Source: Hermodice carunculata (lineage: Eukaryota > Annelida > Polychaeta > Eunicida > Amphinomidae). Taken from it: a stretch of 64,000 nt of DNA. Below are positions 37,862 through 47,679 of the stretch, one piece after another. The position numbers and the translations under genes were made by a program. The notes under the pieces are model-generated. The model was not told the DNA's origin. It saw nothing but the letters and a program-made list of their open reading frames with translations, and made no database searches. Positions within the stretch are counted from its first letter, which is position 1. Each line of letters starts with the position of its first letter. The DNA lies in NCBI GenBank assembly GCA_964020975.1, contig CAXHWN010002187.1, positions 476,001-540,000 on the forward strand, written 5' to 3'.

Positions 37862-38121
37862 CCCCTCTCGAGTGAACTCAGCAGGTGCCTCTCGGAGCCC
37901 CTCTCCAGTGACTGGGGTCCGGTCGTCCAGAAGGGTCTCGAGACTCTCGTCGGATAACCGCCGGTCTGCCGCTGGGGGCGCTTCCTGTAGCAGAGCAACA
38001 TCGGGGGCGGTGCTTCTGCGAGGAGGCCGCGGAGGCCCAGGTCGGCCATTCCCCTAACCCTTTCCACGCGGCGCTTGAAGTCCTCAAAGGCTTGCCCCCG
38101 TGCCGCGCCCCCGTATCGCGC

Positions 38122-38733
38122 CTATAAGACGTACTTCTCCCATGCCTTGGCTGAAGTGTCTCTCCAGGCCCTCAGAAGCTTCTTTCGCTCCGCAACGGGT
38201 GGAGGGTTTGCCGCGAGTTCCTGGGGGCTGTCCAAGAGACGCGGCGCCAGGGCTCGCAGAGCCTCAGGGCCAAACGGGTCGGCGGGTTTTGGGGGAGGGA
38301 TCTCCCGTAACAGGTTGACCTCAGCCGGTGCGGGCCCGGGGGCGGCGGCCTTCTCAATGGCCGCGGTGACCTGGTCGAGCTTTTTGCCCAACGGCCCTGT
38401 GATCGGCGCCGCCGCCCGTTCAAGGGCTCGGTCGACTCCCAGCTCGCCCAATGCCTTAGCCCTGGTGTTCTCACGGATCTGCTGCTTCGTCTCGGCGACC
38501 TCTTGAAGGACAGCTGCCCGCCCTTCAAGCTCGGGGTTTTCTGTGGCCGGCGGCACATCTGTGCCATCTGCGTCCGCGGTGACTGCTACCGCTGGCCTTG
38601 GGGCGTCGAGTGCCTCGGTTGCCGCTATCTTGGCTCGGAGAGCCTCGAGCTTGCTCATTGTTGGCATGGTTGTCAATATTGGTGGGCCTATCTTAGCTCT
38701 AACACAACGGACCCCCCATCCCCGCGTGACCAC
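38122..38733 (-). CDS. Unknown ~180-aa protein, first of the leftward virion block
   Basis: The likeliest start is the internal Met of MPTMSKLEALRAKIAATEAL (near 38664), because the preceding residues look like leader noise. Coiled-coil-like helices (LEGRAAVLQEVAETKQQIRE) come first, then a Pro-rich LLREIPPPKPADPFGPEALR and a C-terminal LRAWRDTSAKAWEKYVL. Not recognised; possibly a scaffold or tegument-like protein. Confidence 0.4.
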   Translation of the reverse strand: MVTRGWGVRCVRAKIGPPILTTMPTMSKLEALRAKIAATEALDAPRPAVAVTADADGTDVPPATENPELEGRAAVLQEVAETKQQIRENTRAKALGELGVDRALERAAAPITGPLGKKLDQVTAAIEKAAAPGPAPAEVNLLREIPPPKPADPFGPEALRALAPRLLDSPQELAANPPPVAERKKLLRAWRDTSAKAWEKYVL

Positions 38734-38739
38734 TCCGTC

Positions 38740-39282
38740 GGCTCTGCGGATGACGTAGAACGCGTGCTTGTTCCTCCGCCACGCGTCGGTGAATTGGGTC
38801 GCGAGGTCGGCCGCACGGTCTTCACGGCGGGCTTCACGGGCTGGGCCCTGGGGCTCGGGGAGGGGAGGGGGCTGGGGGTGCGGCGGGCGGGGCGGGGCTG
38901 GTGGCGGGGGTTCCCGGGGGGCGGGCTCTGGGGGCGCGGCGGGCCGAGTTTAGGGGCGGTGTGCGGTCTCCCTCGCCAGGGGGTGGGGCGCGCGGACGCC
39001 CGCGCGGCGGCCTAGAGGGGGGGGCATTCGGGGGACCAGGGGGGAGCCGCGCGGCCCCCCATAAGCTGGTATGATCACACCCCCTTCTGCTTGGCCTGTG
39101 CAGTAACTAACCCCATGTCTCGGGTCACTGAAGTCAATGGATAGCGTGACACCGGACTTAAGTTTAGGAACAAGCTAGAATTTGCGCAAGTTCAAATTTC
39201 TAAATAAATAAGCATACTTAAGACTTGAATTTTGTTGATTTATAAATTAGACTTCAAGAAATAAAGTGCCACAGGGGCCTAT
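38740..39282. other. Right edge of GC-rich core and inner flank of the right inverted repeat
   Basis: A very G-rich stretch (38850-39060) without supported coding gives way abruptly to AT-rich sequence after about 39065. A promoter for the leftward block would be expected here, but I see no clear signal. Confidence 0.5.
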
Positions 39283-40170
39283 GAACTATACAGTTCGGGG
39301 GCCGCATCCGCGTTTTAGTATGTATGTGCCTACCGTCACGGCGGCACATGACTAATTGCGAGACGTGGTGACCGATGTCCTCTACAAGTCATTGTAGGAA
39401 CTCACAAAAATGTCTACGATAACAATTCTGTGGCTTAAGACGATTTCGTAATTTCATTCCGATTCTGTGCACAAAATGTCTTTCCTTCCAATTTTGTGCA
39501 CGAAACTGGATAGATCTCATACGATTTTGTGGACTGAATACCGTTTCCGTCGACAAAATCGATAGGATGAATTGAATTTTCTGATAATAATTTGGACAAA
39601 ATCGAAAGGTTACACGATTTCGTGGACGAAATAACAAACTTGCACACCAAAGTGAAAACCTTATACCATTTTGTGGACAAAATTAAAAACTGTGCGCACA
39701 GAAATGAAACAACAGGCTTTAATGAATTGTGTGAAACTGATTGAATCTCGTGATTTTCTTTTCCAATTTTGTCCACAGAGTCGTATAAAGGTTACAATTT
39801 CGTGAAAACTTGTTCAATTCTGTGAATTATATAGCCCTATCAGAATTTCGTGGACAAAACTGATATATTGATTGACAATCTTGTTGACAGAATCGATAGA
39901 GATTTTCTACAGAATCCTAAGTTTTTTCAATTTCGTTGACAAAATCGGTAGACTTACTGGATTTTGGTGAACAAAATTGGTAGACTTTAGCGATTTTGTG
40001 GACAAATTGGTAGCTTTACTCGATTTTGTGGACGTCATTGATAAACTTAAACAAAATTGATATACTCAACAATTCTGTGGACGAAATTGTTAGAGTTTAA
40101 AGATTTGGTCCACAAAATGAATTAAAATAGCCACAAAATTGATGTTACCCTTGGCACCCCATACAGTACT
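39283..40170 (-). repeat. Right terminal inverted repeat of the virus-like element (palindrome array)
   Basis: The inner end (AACTATACAGTTCG) pairs with 26544-26557. About 20 palindromes of form GATTTTGTGGACAAAATC follow from 39430 to 40120, for example ATTTCGTGGACGAAAT near 39617 and AATTCTGTGGACGAAATTG near 40069. The outer end GTTACCCTTGGCACCCCATA then CAGTACT pairs with the left end. Confidence 0.85.
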
Positions 40171-41999
40171 CCCACATGGCTCCACTCGTTAGTTTCGTTG
40201 TGTGTTAATCTGAACTTGGATGGCAGAGAGGCCAGCTGAGTTACGTTTCTTTGTTACATTATGGGCAGAAGCGGACATGCGCTGCGATCGCCCATTATAA
40301 TTTGTTTCGCCTCCTTGAATGGGCCCTCTTGAATAGCTCCGAGTGCGGACAGAATACAACTTGCCAGATCAATAGTTTTGTGCTGCCGATGACCTGCGCT
40401 GAGATGGTCCCCACCGCGAAAGGCGAACATCCGGCACCGTGAATTGCGAAAAGGCCTGTGAAATTTCCCTGTGAGAAACTTCCCTGTAACACGATAGTAA
40501 TAATGGCTGTAACCTCAACCACGGAGAAACCACGCGAACTCTGAGGGGACATTTGTGCCCAACAGAACTGTATTGTACCAGTCATTATGATGGCTCATTA
40601 CGGTGAAAACAGCACGAGAAAGCTGTACATTGCCATTGATCAGCATCACGATACACTTTTTATCAGGCCAGGTGTATTCTTGTCACATTACATTAGTAAG
40701 TCACAAAGAAGAGCCAACCCGTAGCCTCAAAGTACAAATGGGTTGTTCCATTGGTCCATCAGCGATCATGTCTGGTATAAGCCTATATAATGATGATTTT
40801 AACGGTATTAGCTAACATTTATGTTAATTTATTTATGTATATGTGAGTGTACCATGTAAGCTCTAGAAGCTTGGGTTATATGAATGTTTTTTAATGTCGA
40901 TCATAAAAGCAAATTGATTAAAATATATTTTGTTTACAAAAGTACGATTGGGAAAAGGGCAAAGCCAACGTAAATCTTTTATGCGTATAGAAACTTGGAG
41001 ATAAACAACAGAAGAGACGATGGCACCCAGGTTTGATTTAGCGAACATACACATATGGAACGGCAATGCAAAACAATAAGAGGATATCGTTGATACTGAT
41101 AGAGTGACAGGATTATGGGATGTGCCATGGACATGTATTAGTCTTTCAACGTCCGCGTATGTGCATGTATAGGGTACGTCACATGACTGCGCCAGGTCTC
41201 CCTGTTGATCGAATACTTGAGTGAAAGGCACAACAGTCAACAAACAAACTTCCTGCTAAAAAAAAGGAATCCAATGTTCGAGGAATGCATTGTTTTCTAC
41301 ATTTGTTGTTGTTGTTTTTATAACAGGAATTGAAAAAAATCAGAGATAGCTAGACCCGTGCTCCCCTCACCTCATTGACAACCTTCAAGTTGGTAATCAC
41401 ATATCTCATTTGAGATAACTATAACATGAACAGTAAAAAATAACCGGAAAGGATAATCATGCGGCAATGTTTTGTATTGAAACCCCCGGCGAACATTTAA
41501 AACATGACTTACTATCTTAACTTTAATCTGCCCGCTCGGTTGTGTCTGAAGCAGTTATCATCGTCAGTTACAAATCCAAATGCGACACTATACCTCGACT
41601 GTGAAGCCGGCGAATCATGCACCATTTTGAACATGGCGCAAAGCAAAAGCCACAGATAATGGAACCACCGTCCGAATTTACATTTAAGCGTGCCAAAACA
41701 CAATCATATTTAAATGATAAATAATAATGACGCATTGTGCACAAGCGGCTTCACCCGTTTTATTCTCGAAACAAAGCCAGAAGATGTCCACGTTACAAAT
41801 GTCCGCGATGTCCTTGTAGACATCGCACACATCGGGGACATTTCGATATTGTACCATTTGCTTGTGGGTGGGTGGGTGGGGGGGGGCAGTCGCACAAAAA
41901 TACAAATGATTGCGATATCACAATGAATCACGGCCACAGCATATATCATATCATTATTGATGCTCTGAAATATTTGCAAAATATATACTTTTGGTTTTA
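40171..41999. other. No recognisable gene
   Basis: Unique-looking AT-leaning sequence with a G-rich GGTGGGTGGGTGGGG run near 41868. Confidence 0.5.
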
Positions 42000-43000
42000 C
42001 CCTCGGCACTTAAAGTGTCGGAGGGTAGGTCTATTGTCGTCCCCTGCGTCGTCCGTCTTGTCGACGTTACCGCAATGTCTCAAAAATATTCACTGTAGCT
42101 GTACCAAATTTTTCTCACAGCAGGACCTTATGATGGAGCAGGCTCCTATTGAAAACCAGCCTCTTCTGATTATTTTAAAACTTTTTATGAAACTTTAAAT
42201 GTATGGCGTCAATCCTGACGAGTTTTTATGAAACTTTTAATGTATTTATTTGAAGGCCGTCTGAGTGGCGTCAACCTTGACGACGTTACCGCAATATCTC
42301 AAAAAGTTTTGACCACAGCTTTCCCAAATTTTGTCAGAGATGCATCTTATGATGGACCAGATTCTTATTTTAAACAAGGTTCCTCTTTGTATTTATAAAC
42401 TTTTTATGAAACTTTAAAGTATTTATCTTTTAGGCCGTCTGAGTGGTGCACAATGCACATGCTCTCGTAAGGTTCAGTCAGTCAAGCTTCTGTGCTAATA
42501 TACGCGGGGGGGGGGGCGGGGGGGGTGGAAGGGGGAGAGTGGGTAAAGAGGTTGGGCCTGTAACATCTATGCGTTCAATGACCCACATAGGGCCATATCT
42601 GCAATAAAGTATTGTGTATTCATCTGAGCTTAGTTTGTGCTAATAAGATGGTGGCGGATGGGCCCAAAACCACAATGTCGTCACATGGAGCTCCTACATA
42701 GAAAGGTTTGAAACGAAGCTCACATCTGGACCACCATCCCGCTTCACTTTTGGCATGATTTCTCCGTTTGACTGACTGAACGTTACGAGCACCTGTGGCA
42801 CAATGGGACGACGTCACCATAATATCTCAAGAAGGATCCAACGCAGCTTCTCCAAATTTTGTTCAGAGATGCACATCATAGTGGACCACATTCCTATTGA
42901 TAACCAGCTTCTTCTTCTTATTTTTAAACTTATGAAACTTTTGAAATGTTTATTTGATGGCCGACTGAGTGACACCCAGTGCAGCGGTCTCTGTCACCAG
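42000..43000 (+). repeat. Dispersed repeat family C, three diverged units
   Basis: Units at about 42060-42240, 42276-42430 and 42818-42975 share TTACCGCAATRTCTCAAAAA (or a close variant), CAAATTTTGTYAGAGATGCA, TTATGATGGAYCA and TTTATGAAACTTT. The first is preceded by a palindrome CTCGGCACTTAAAGTGTCGG. The unit resembles the 55.2-55.6 kb repeat in its GTTACCGC start. A (G)n run lies at 42505-42530. Confidence 0.7.
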
Positions 43001-43496
43001 GACTTGCCCCAAGAACACATCCAAAAGTGCTCCTTCATTTCCTAGACAAAAGAATGGAAATTGTATGCAAAGTATTCTACTGCGAAGTCTAAAAAATGCA
43101 CAATTGGGGAAAAAAGATTGTGGGCGCAGAGGGTAATCCGTTCTCTGAACGCTATAGTTTTATATATAATAACCGCCCCAAGATCGTCCGAATACTACTA
43201 TCCTCCTTAACAAACCATTGGGTGCGGACTGCACAGTTTTCAAAATGGCAGCCAAGTGTGGGTTAGTCCCGATTCGATATTTTGAAGAAGTACTATCCAA
43301 AATTTAAGTGTGATTAGTGTTAACGGAATGTTAATTTGTCGAATGAATGTAAAATAAAATATCAAATGGGACTTTTCCATTGTGAGCATTTCCTAAAAAT
43401 GTAAATAAACCACCTTGAAATTACCAGTTGTTCATGGCCGTGGGCCTCAGAATTGGGATATTGTATTAGATACTGAAGTCGCTCTGAGGCAATGAA

Positions 43497-43740
43497 TTAA
43501 GTGGCACCACGTGGCACAGCAGTCAAGAGCCCCGCCGAGCCAAAGATGAAGCTTAGTACAGAGGGTTGTCCTGATAGTGGATACAGGTCCGAAAGTACCG
43601 GAGGGTTTTTATGTACGTGGTAACAATGGTACAAATGGGACTCCTGAAGAAGTACCTCAGGCATACAAGTCTTTTTTTTTTGTGTGTGTGACATCTTTCA
43701 TGGCTTTCGTGAAGAGTCTTCTAACGAGCAGCTAACACAA
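43497..43740. repeat. Dispersed repeat family D, copy 1
   Basis: The segment GGGACTCCTGAAGAAGTACC...GACATCTTTCATGGCTTTCG...GAGCAGCTAACAC recurs in diverged form at 47240-47330. 43001-43496 holds nothing recognised. Confidence 0.6.
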
Positions 43741-44369
43741 TGTAAATCAAGGGAGCAGTCCTTAGTAGCTTGATACCACATCTCAGTTAGTTTCAATGAA
43801 ACTGTAAATTGTATTTATGAATTCTGTAGAATTAATTGCTTTAGGAGCCAGTTTATAGTCTTTTAATGTTTATTTTCTATTACAGAGACTGTTCAGAACT
43901 GTATTAATCAGAACTGTGGCACGCAAACTTAAATGTTTATGTACCGGTACCTAATACTCTTAATTCAGTTAACCGTTTTTAACATATATGTTAACTAATC
44001 TCTTTGGTATTCTTGCAAATGTCCTTAGTATCTTACCGAATTGTATTTGTGCCTTTTCATCGAGAATGACGTGCCTGGGAGTCATTACCCTATTCCGAGT
44101 CCAAACGCTCGACACTCTATAAGCTAACCTGTCCTTGTCTAACCTAATAACACCTTAACTAATAATTTGTATGTTCATGCTAAATGAAAATCATCAGGGT
44201 AGACCATCCTCCTTTCATGAAGGCGATTATTTTGCCCTTTCTGATGCACCACACCACTAATGCTATTAGTGTGTCTCCATATATCTGTCCGGCCTTTTAC
44301 AAATTCTGCCAGACCGATGCGGTACTGTTTCATGCGTCTCTACATTGGTCTCCCCCCCCCCCCGCCATC
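43741..44369. other. No recognisable gene
   Basis: AT-leaning sequence; includes a TTCCGAGTCC/TAACCTGTCC-containing stretch near 44090-44150 also reminiscent of the ends of repeat family B, without a clear full match. Confidence 0.35.
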
Positions 44370-46870
44370 TAGTGCTCACTCTGATCGAATTGGACAGTCA
44401 GGTATCATAGCTGGTTCAGCCATTGGTTGCTCTTGCACACACTGTTCTCCCTCTGAGGTGTCCAATCTCCTTGTCATGCTATAATTTCTCCTGTACAAGG
44501 CCATGGGGTATGGATAAGAACCTACCAAGGGGACTTGTGATGTCCCACTTCTATCCCTTCCAGCTGTTGATCTGGAATCCATATATACATTATCTCCTGG
44601 AGACAACTGGTCAGGTTCAACAACTATATGTCTCTGATTGTAGTCAGTATCAAGATTTTCACCGTACGTCTTCTCTCGTTGGAGCACCAGTGTAAAGTCA
44701 GGCATTTTGGATGTAAATCATCAGGATGCACAGGCACATGTTTTAAGGTGAGGTCTCATGCGTAGCTGAACTGGGGAGTCCCCATTATGTTGTGGTGTAT
44801 TTCTGTACTTTAACACAGCTTGGTACTCATCATCACATTTGTTCAAAATGGCTTTTACAGTCTGTACTGCACGTTCAGCTTCCCCATTACACTGTACATA
44901 TCTAGAGAAAGAGGTAATATCTTCCAATTTTCAACTTTTTGCAAAGTCTTTGAATTTTTGTAACACAAATATTGGAGCATTTTCAGAGATAAATCACAAA
45001 TAACATGTCTGCTGAAAACCTTTTTCCTTTAAGGATGGTACCAGCCAAATTTATATTCTTTCATGTGAGCCATGTTTCTATATTCCTCAAAAAAAGTCCA
45101 CAATCAAAAGATAGTTGTGTCCTTTGTGTTGAAGAAAAATCCGGCCCACCTTAGACCAAGGTCTTTCAGGGAATTTTGTTCCTTCCATTCGCTCAAGACG
45201 CTCTCTGCAGCATTTCTGGCAAATAATACAATTGCGTACCATCTTTTCTACATCTTGCGTAAGCCCAGGCCATCAGACTGATGATTATGTGCTTTGACGC
45301 ACCTTTTCGTCACCTTGATGGCCATCATGGAGATATCATAGAATCTCACAAGAGACTCAGCAATAATAACCAGTCTGTTACCTTTCAAAAGTAAGCCATC
45401 CTATACACTTATGTTTCCACGCTTGCTGCAATACACACTTAATGGTGCATGCCCCTTACTCTTTTCTGCTGGCCAACCATGCTGTACATAGTGCATAACA
45501 ACTTTCAAATTATTGTCATTTTTTTAGTTCACACCTGATCTCGTCAAGGCAAATTGACAATCACAGTATGTTTTTACATAACATTCTCTTTCTGCACATA
45601 GATTGTTATCGTGCACACTTGAGGCATTCACAAGGGTCCTCAACAATGCATCCGCTGTGAAAAGCTCCTTACCTGCTACATGTTTTGTAGCTGTATCTCA
45701 TGAGTTGCATTCTAAATTGTTGGATGCAAATTGGCAATTCATCAATTGATTTAGTCGCTAACAAAGGCACCAATGGTAAATGGTCAGTCTCTATCTGTAT
45801 ATCTGACATACCAGCAAGGAGATCTTGTCAATATTCCAAAGCCAATGTAATGGGAAAGGCCTCTTTCTCTATCTGCGCATATTGTTGTTCCGTTTCAGTT
45901 AAGGATCTGCTGATATAAGCAACAGGTTGCTTTTCTCCAGAAAGCTGAAATCGAAGCAGGCATCACCCGAAGCCATAGCTAGAACTATCCACTGAAACAG
46001 CTGTTTTGTACTCTGGGTTGTATAATGCAAGTACACAACCAGACGCTAATTCAGTTTTCATGTCACTGAATGCTTTGACCTGGGCAACGTCTTATTTCCA
46101 AGTTGATTTTGACTTAAGGAGATCACGTAAATGCTGTGTCATCTCAGCAAGATTATGACAGAATTTCTCGAGTTGGTTTGCGATACCACAGATTTTTTGG
46201 AGGTTGGGGGGTTGGTGGGAGTTGGGGGTGGGTGGGTGGCGGAGGGATGACCTACTTCTTTATACTTCTCGCATTGATGTTTAGCAGTAGGACATTTTTT
46301 TGAAGCTCCCTCATCATACAACTTTAACTTAAGTGCAACTGAATATGATTTTTTCTCTTACAGCTTGCTCATAGAACGCTGACGGAAACTAACACTCTGC
46401 TGCCTCTCACAAACAGTATTGACCCAAGCACCAAAGTTTTTATCTGACTGTCTTTTGAGTTGCATCCAAACTTTTGACGTAGCATAAGTTGTGGATCCCT
46501 CTTTGTGAAGCATTTACCAAACTTTTAAATGACCTTGTCATAATTTTACTGTCATCTTGCCATTGGGAGGTATCTAGTCACTCAGGACTTGCAGGAAAGT
46601 GGGCAGGGTGTGTAAAGTCAAAATTGCAATATATCTCAACCCCTTGGTCATCAATGTGGTTGAGGAGCAGGCCTACATGTACCTTTTGTTCGTCTGTCTT
46701 ACTGGTAGCAACCACAGCCTGATCCGACGATAAATAGTGAATCTCTGCTTCCACTTTTCCCATGAGTGGACAGGATTACCAGTAAATATTTCTAATATCT
46801 TGGGTGGTGTCACAAACATTGCTGTGTCCATCGTTTTGTGTGTCGTTCCAGTCACGTTTGCGCAGGTCAC
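44370..46870 (-). mobile_element. Ty3/Gypsy-type LTR retrotransposon fossil
   Basis: On the minus strand, in order, come a gag-like region (KILEIFTGNPVHSWEKWKQR, then NHIDDQGVEIYCNFDFT; about 46.4-46.85 kb) and a reverse transcriptase/RNase H end (VSVDSSSYGFG, PVAYISRSLTETEQQYAQIE, DIQIETDHLPLVPLLATKSI; about 45.7-46.1 kb). An integrase follows (VRNCIICQKC then FPERPWSKVG, about 45.1-45.26 kb; CNGEAERAVQTVKAILNK near 44.85 kb), with its tail RHIVVEPDQLSPGDNVYMDS near 44.6 kb. It is broken, with many breaks, and shorter than a full element. No LTR pair was recognised. The degree of decay suggests an old copy. Confidence 0.8.
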
Positions 46871-46978
46871 AACATTGTTGGATATACACGCACTGCATAC
46901 AAAAATTTGAACAATGCCAACTCAGGTCTTCGTAACCTTTTAATTCATTCCACCCTGATAGAAAACCGAGTGAAAAAA

Positions 46979-47029
46979 CTTTCCTTGGCGCGCTCTGGGC
47001 GCAATGCGCCCAGAGCGCGCCAAGGAAAG
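46979..47029. repeat. Perfect 51-nt GC-rich palindrome
   Basis: Arms of 25 nt (CTTTCCTTGGCGCGCTCTGG then GCGCA, and the exact inverse) flank a single A at 47004. It is far more GC-rich than its surroundings. It shares GGGCGCA-A-TGCGCCC and the AAAGCTGTT flank with 14946-15012. Confidence 0.97.
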
Positions 47030-47189
47030 CTGTTAGCCATGGGCAAATAATTTGGAATGATCTTCCATGCAGATTTCATCCAAATTTTGAAAAATAATCT
47101 CTAAGTTAGTAAAATACAATTAGCAGACGACATTTAGATATTAGCGGGAAAAGGCGTTATTAGGATGGAAAGAGTTAAATTTCTCAGCC

Positions 47190-47345
47190 ACTTCTGACAC
47201 CATGTGGTAGATCTCAGATGGTTCTTCCTATATCTAACAACGACACAAATAGGACTCATGAAGAAGTAACTCTGGCAAATGACATCTTTTGTGGCTTTTG
47301 TGAGGAGCCTTCTAGCCGGCAGCTGACACAGAGCAGACTTCAATT
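47190..47345. repeat. Dispersed repeat family D, copy 2
   Basis: Diverged match to 43620-43740 (GACTCATGAAGAAGTAAC, GACATCTTTTGTGGCTTTTG, GCAGCTGACAC). Confidence 0.55.
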
Positions 47346-47359
47346 GGTTTATATCATAG

Positions 47360-47670
47360 TCAAGGTCACCCGTCTTTGAACTTTACCTATCCCTTGTAGA
47401 GGCCTATAATCTATGCAATATGAAAGCCCTAGATCAAAGTGTTCTCAAACCGGAAACCAAATTCTATACTGTGTCTCTGTGACCTTGGTAATTGAGTCAT
47501 GCATAGAGGAATATGATCTTGTACAACATGAATGCCCTGGGTCAAAAAGTGCCGAATTAAGTCATAGTGCCGAAAATAAGTGGACAGACGGACGAAGGAA
47601 GGAAGGAAGGAAGGAAGGTCAAAGTGATTGCTATGCCACCTTCACCTACTGGGGGAGGGGGGGGGGAGCA
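47360..47670. repeat. Repeat with CAAGGTCAC / GTGACCTTGG sites and (GGAA)n
   Basis: Contains CAAGGTCACCC, GTGACCTTGGTAATTGAG and GGACAGACGGACGAAGGAAG. In style it matches the repeat nested at 27243-28440. A G-run follows. Confidence 0.5.
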
Positions 47671-47679
47671 TAATCATAA

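Larger units (their letters stand above)
25361..40170. mobile_element. Polinton/Maverick-adintovirus-like integrated element (fossil)
   Basis: The element begins AGTACTATAGGGTG and ends with the inverted counterpart CACCCCATACAGTACT-like, so its termini are AGT...ACT as in Polintons. Long inverted repeats built of short palindromes enclose a GC-rich core (about 29.26-39.06 kb). Parts seen are family B polymerase, SF1 helicase and HNH domain (rightward), then a DDE integrase, phospholipase A2-like protein, basic protein, major capsid-like protein, hydrophobic protein, penton-like proteins and unknowns (leftward). It is broken, with about half a dozen or more breaks in the core; the integrase looks whole. 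No matching 6-bp target duplication is evident. A host-type repeat has inserted in the left arm. Age is uncertain: the inverted repeats have diverged, but CpG-rich coding sequence is well kept. Confidence 0.85.

Noticed and set aside
38503-39015. Gly/Arg-rich plus-strand open frame at the right edge of the core
   Set aside because: Translation of a G-rich tract opposite the leftward gene; no credible protein features.
29260-39060. Bacterial or viral contaminant contig joined by mis-assembly
   Set aside because: The GC-rich core is framed by matched inverted repeats and contains a DDE integrase and capsid-like genes, which fits one integrated element. Read support still could not be checked.
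25355-40176. 6-bp target-site duplication of the virus-like element
   Set aside because: The hexamers outside the AGT/ACT ends (CGACAG and CCCACA) do not match, so no duplication is claimed.
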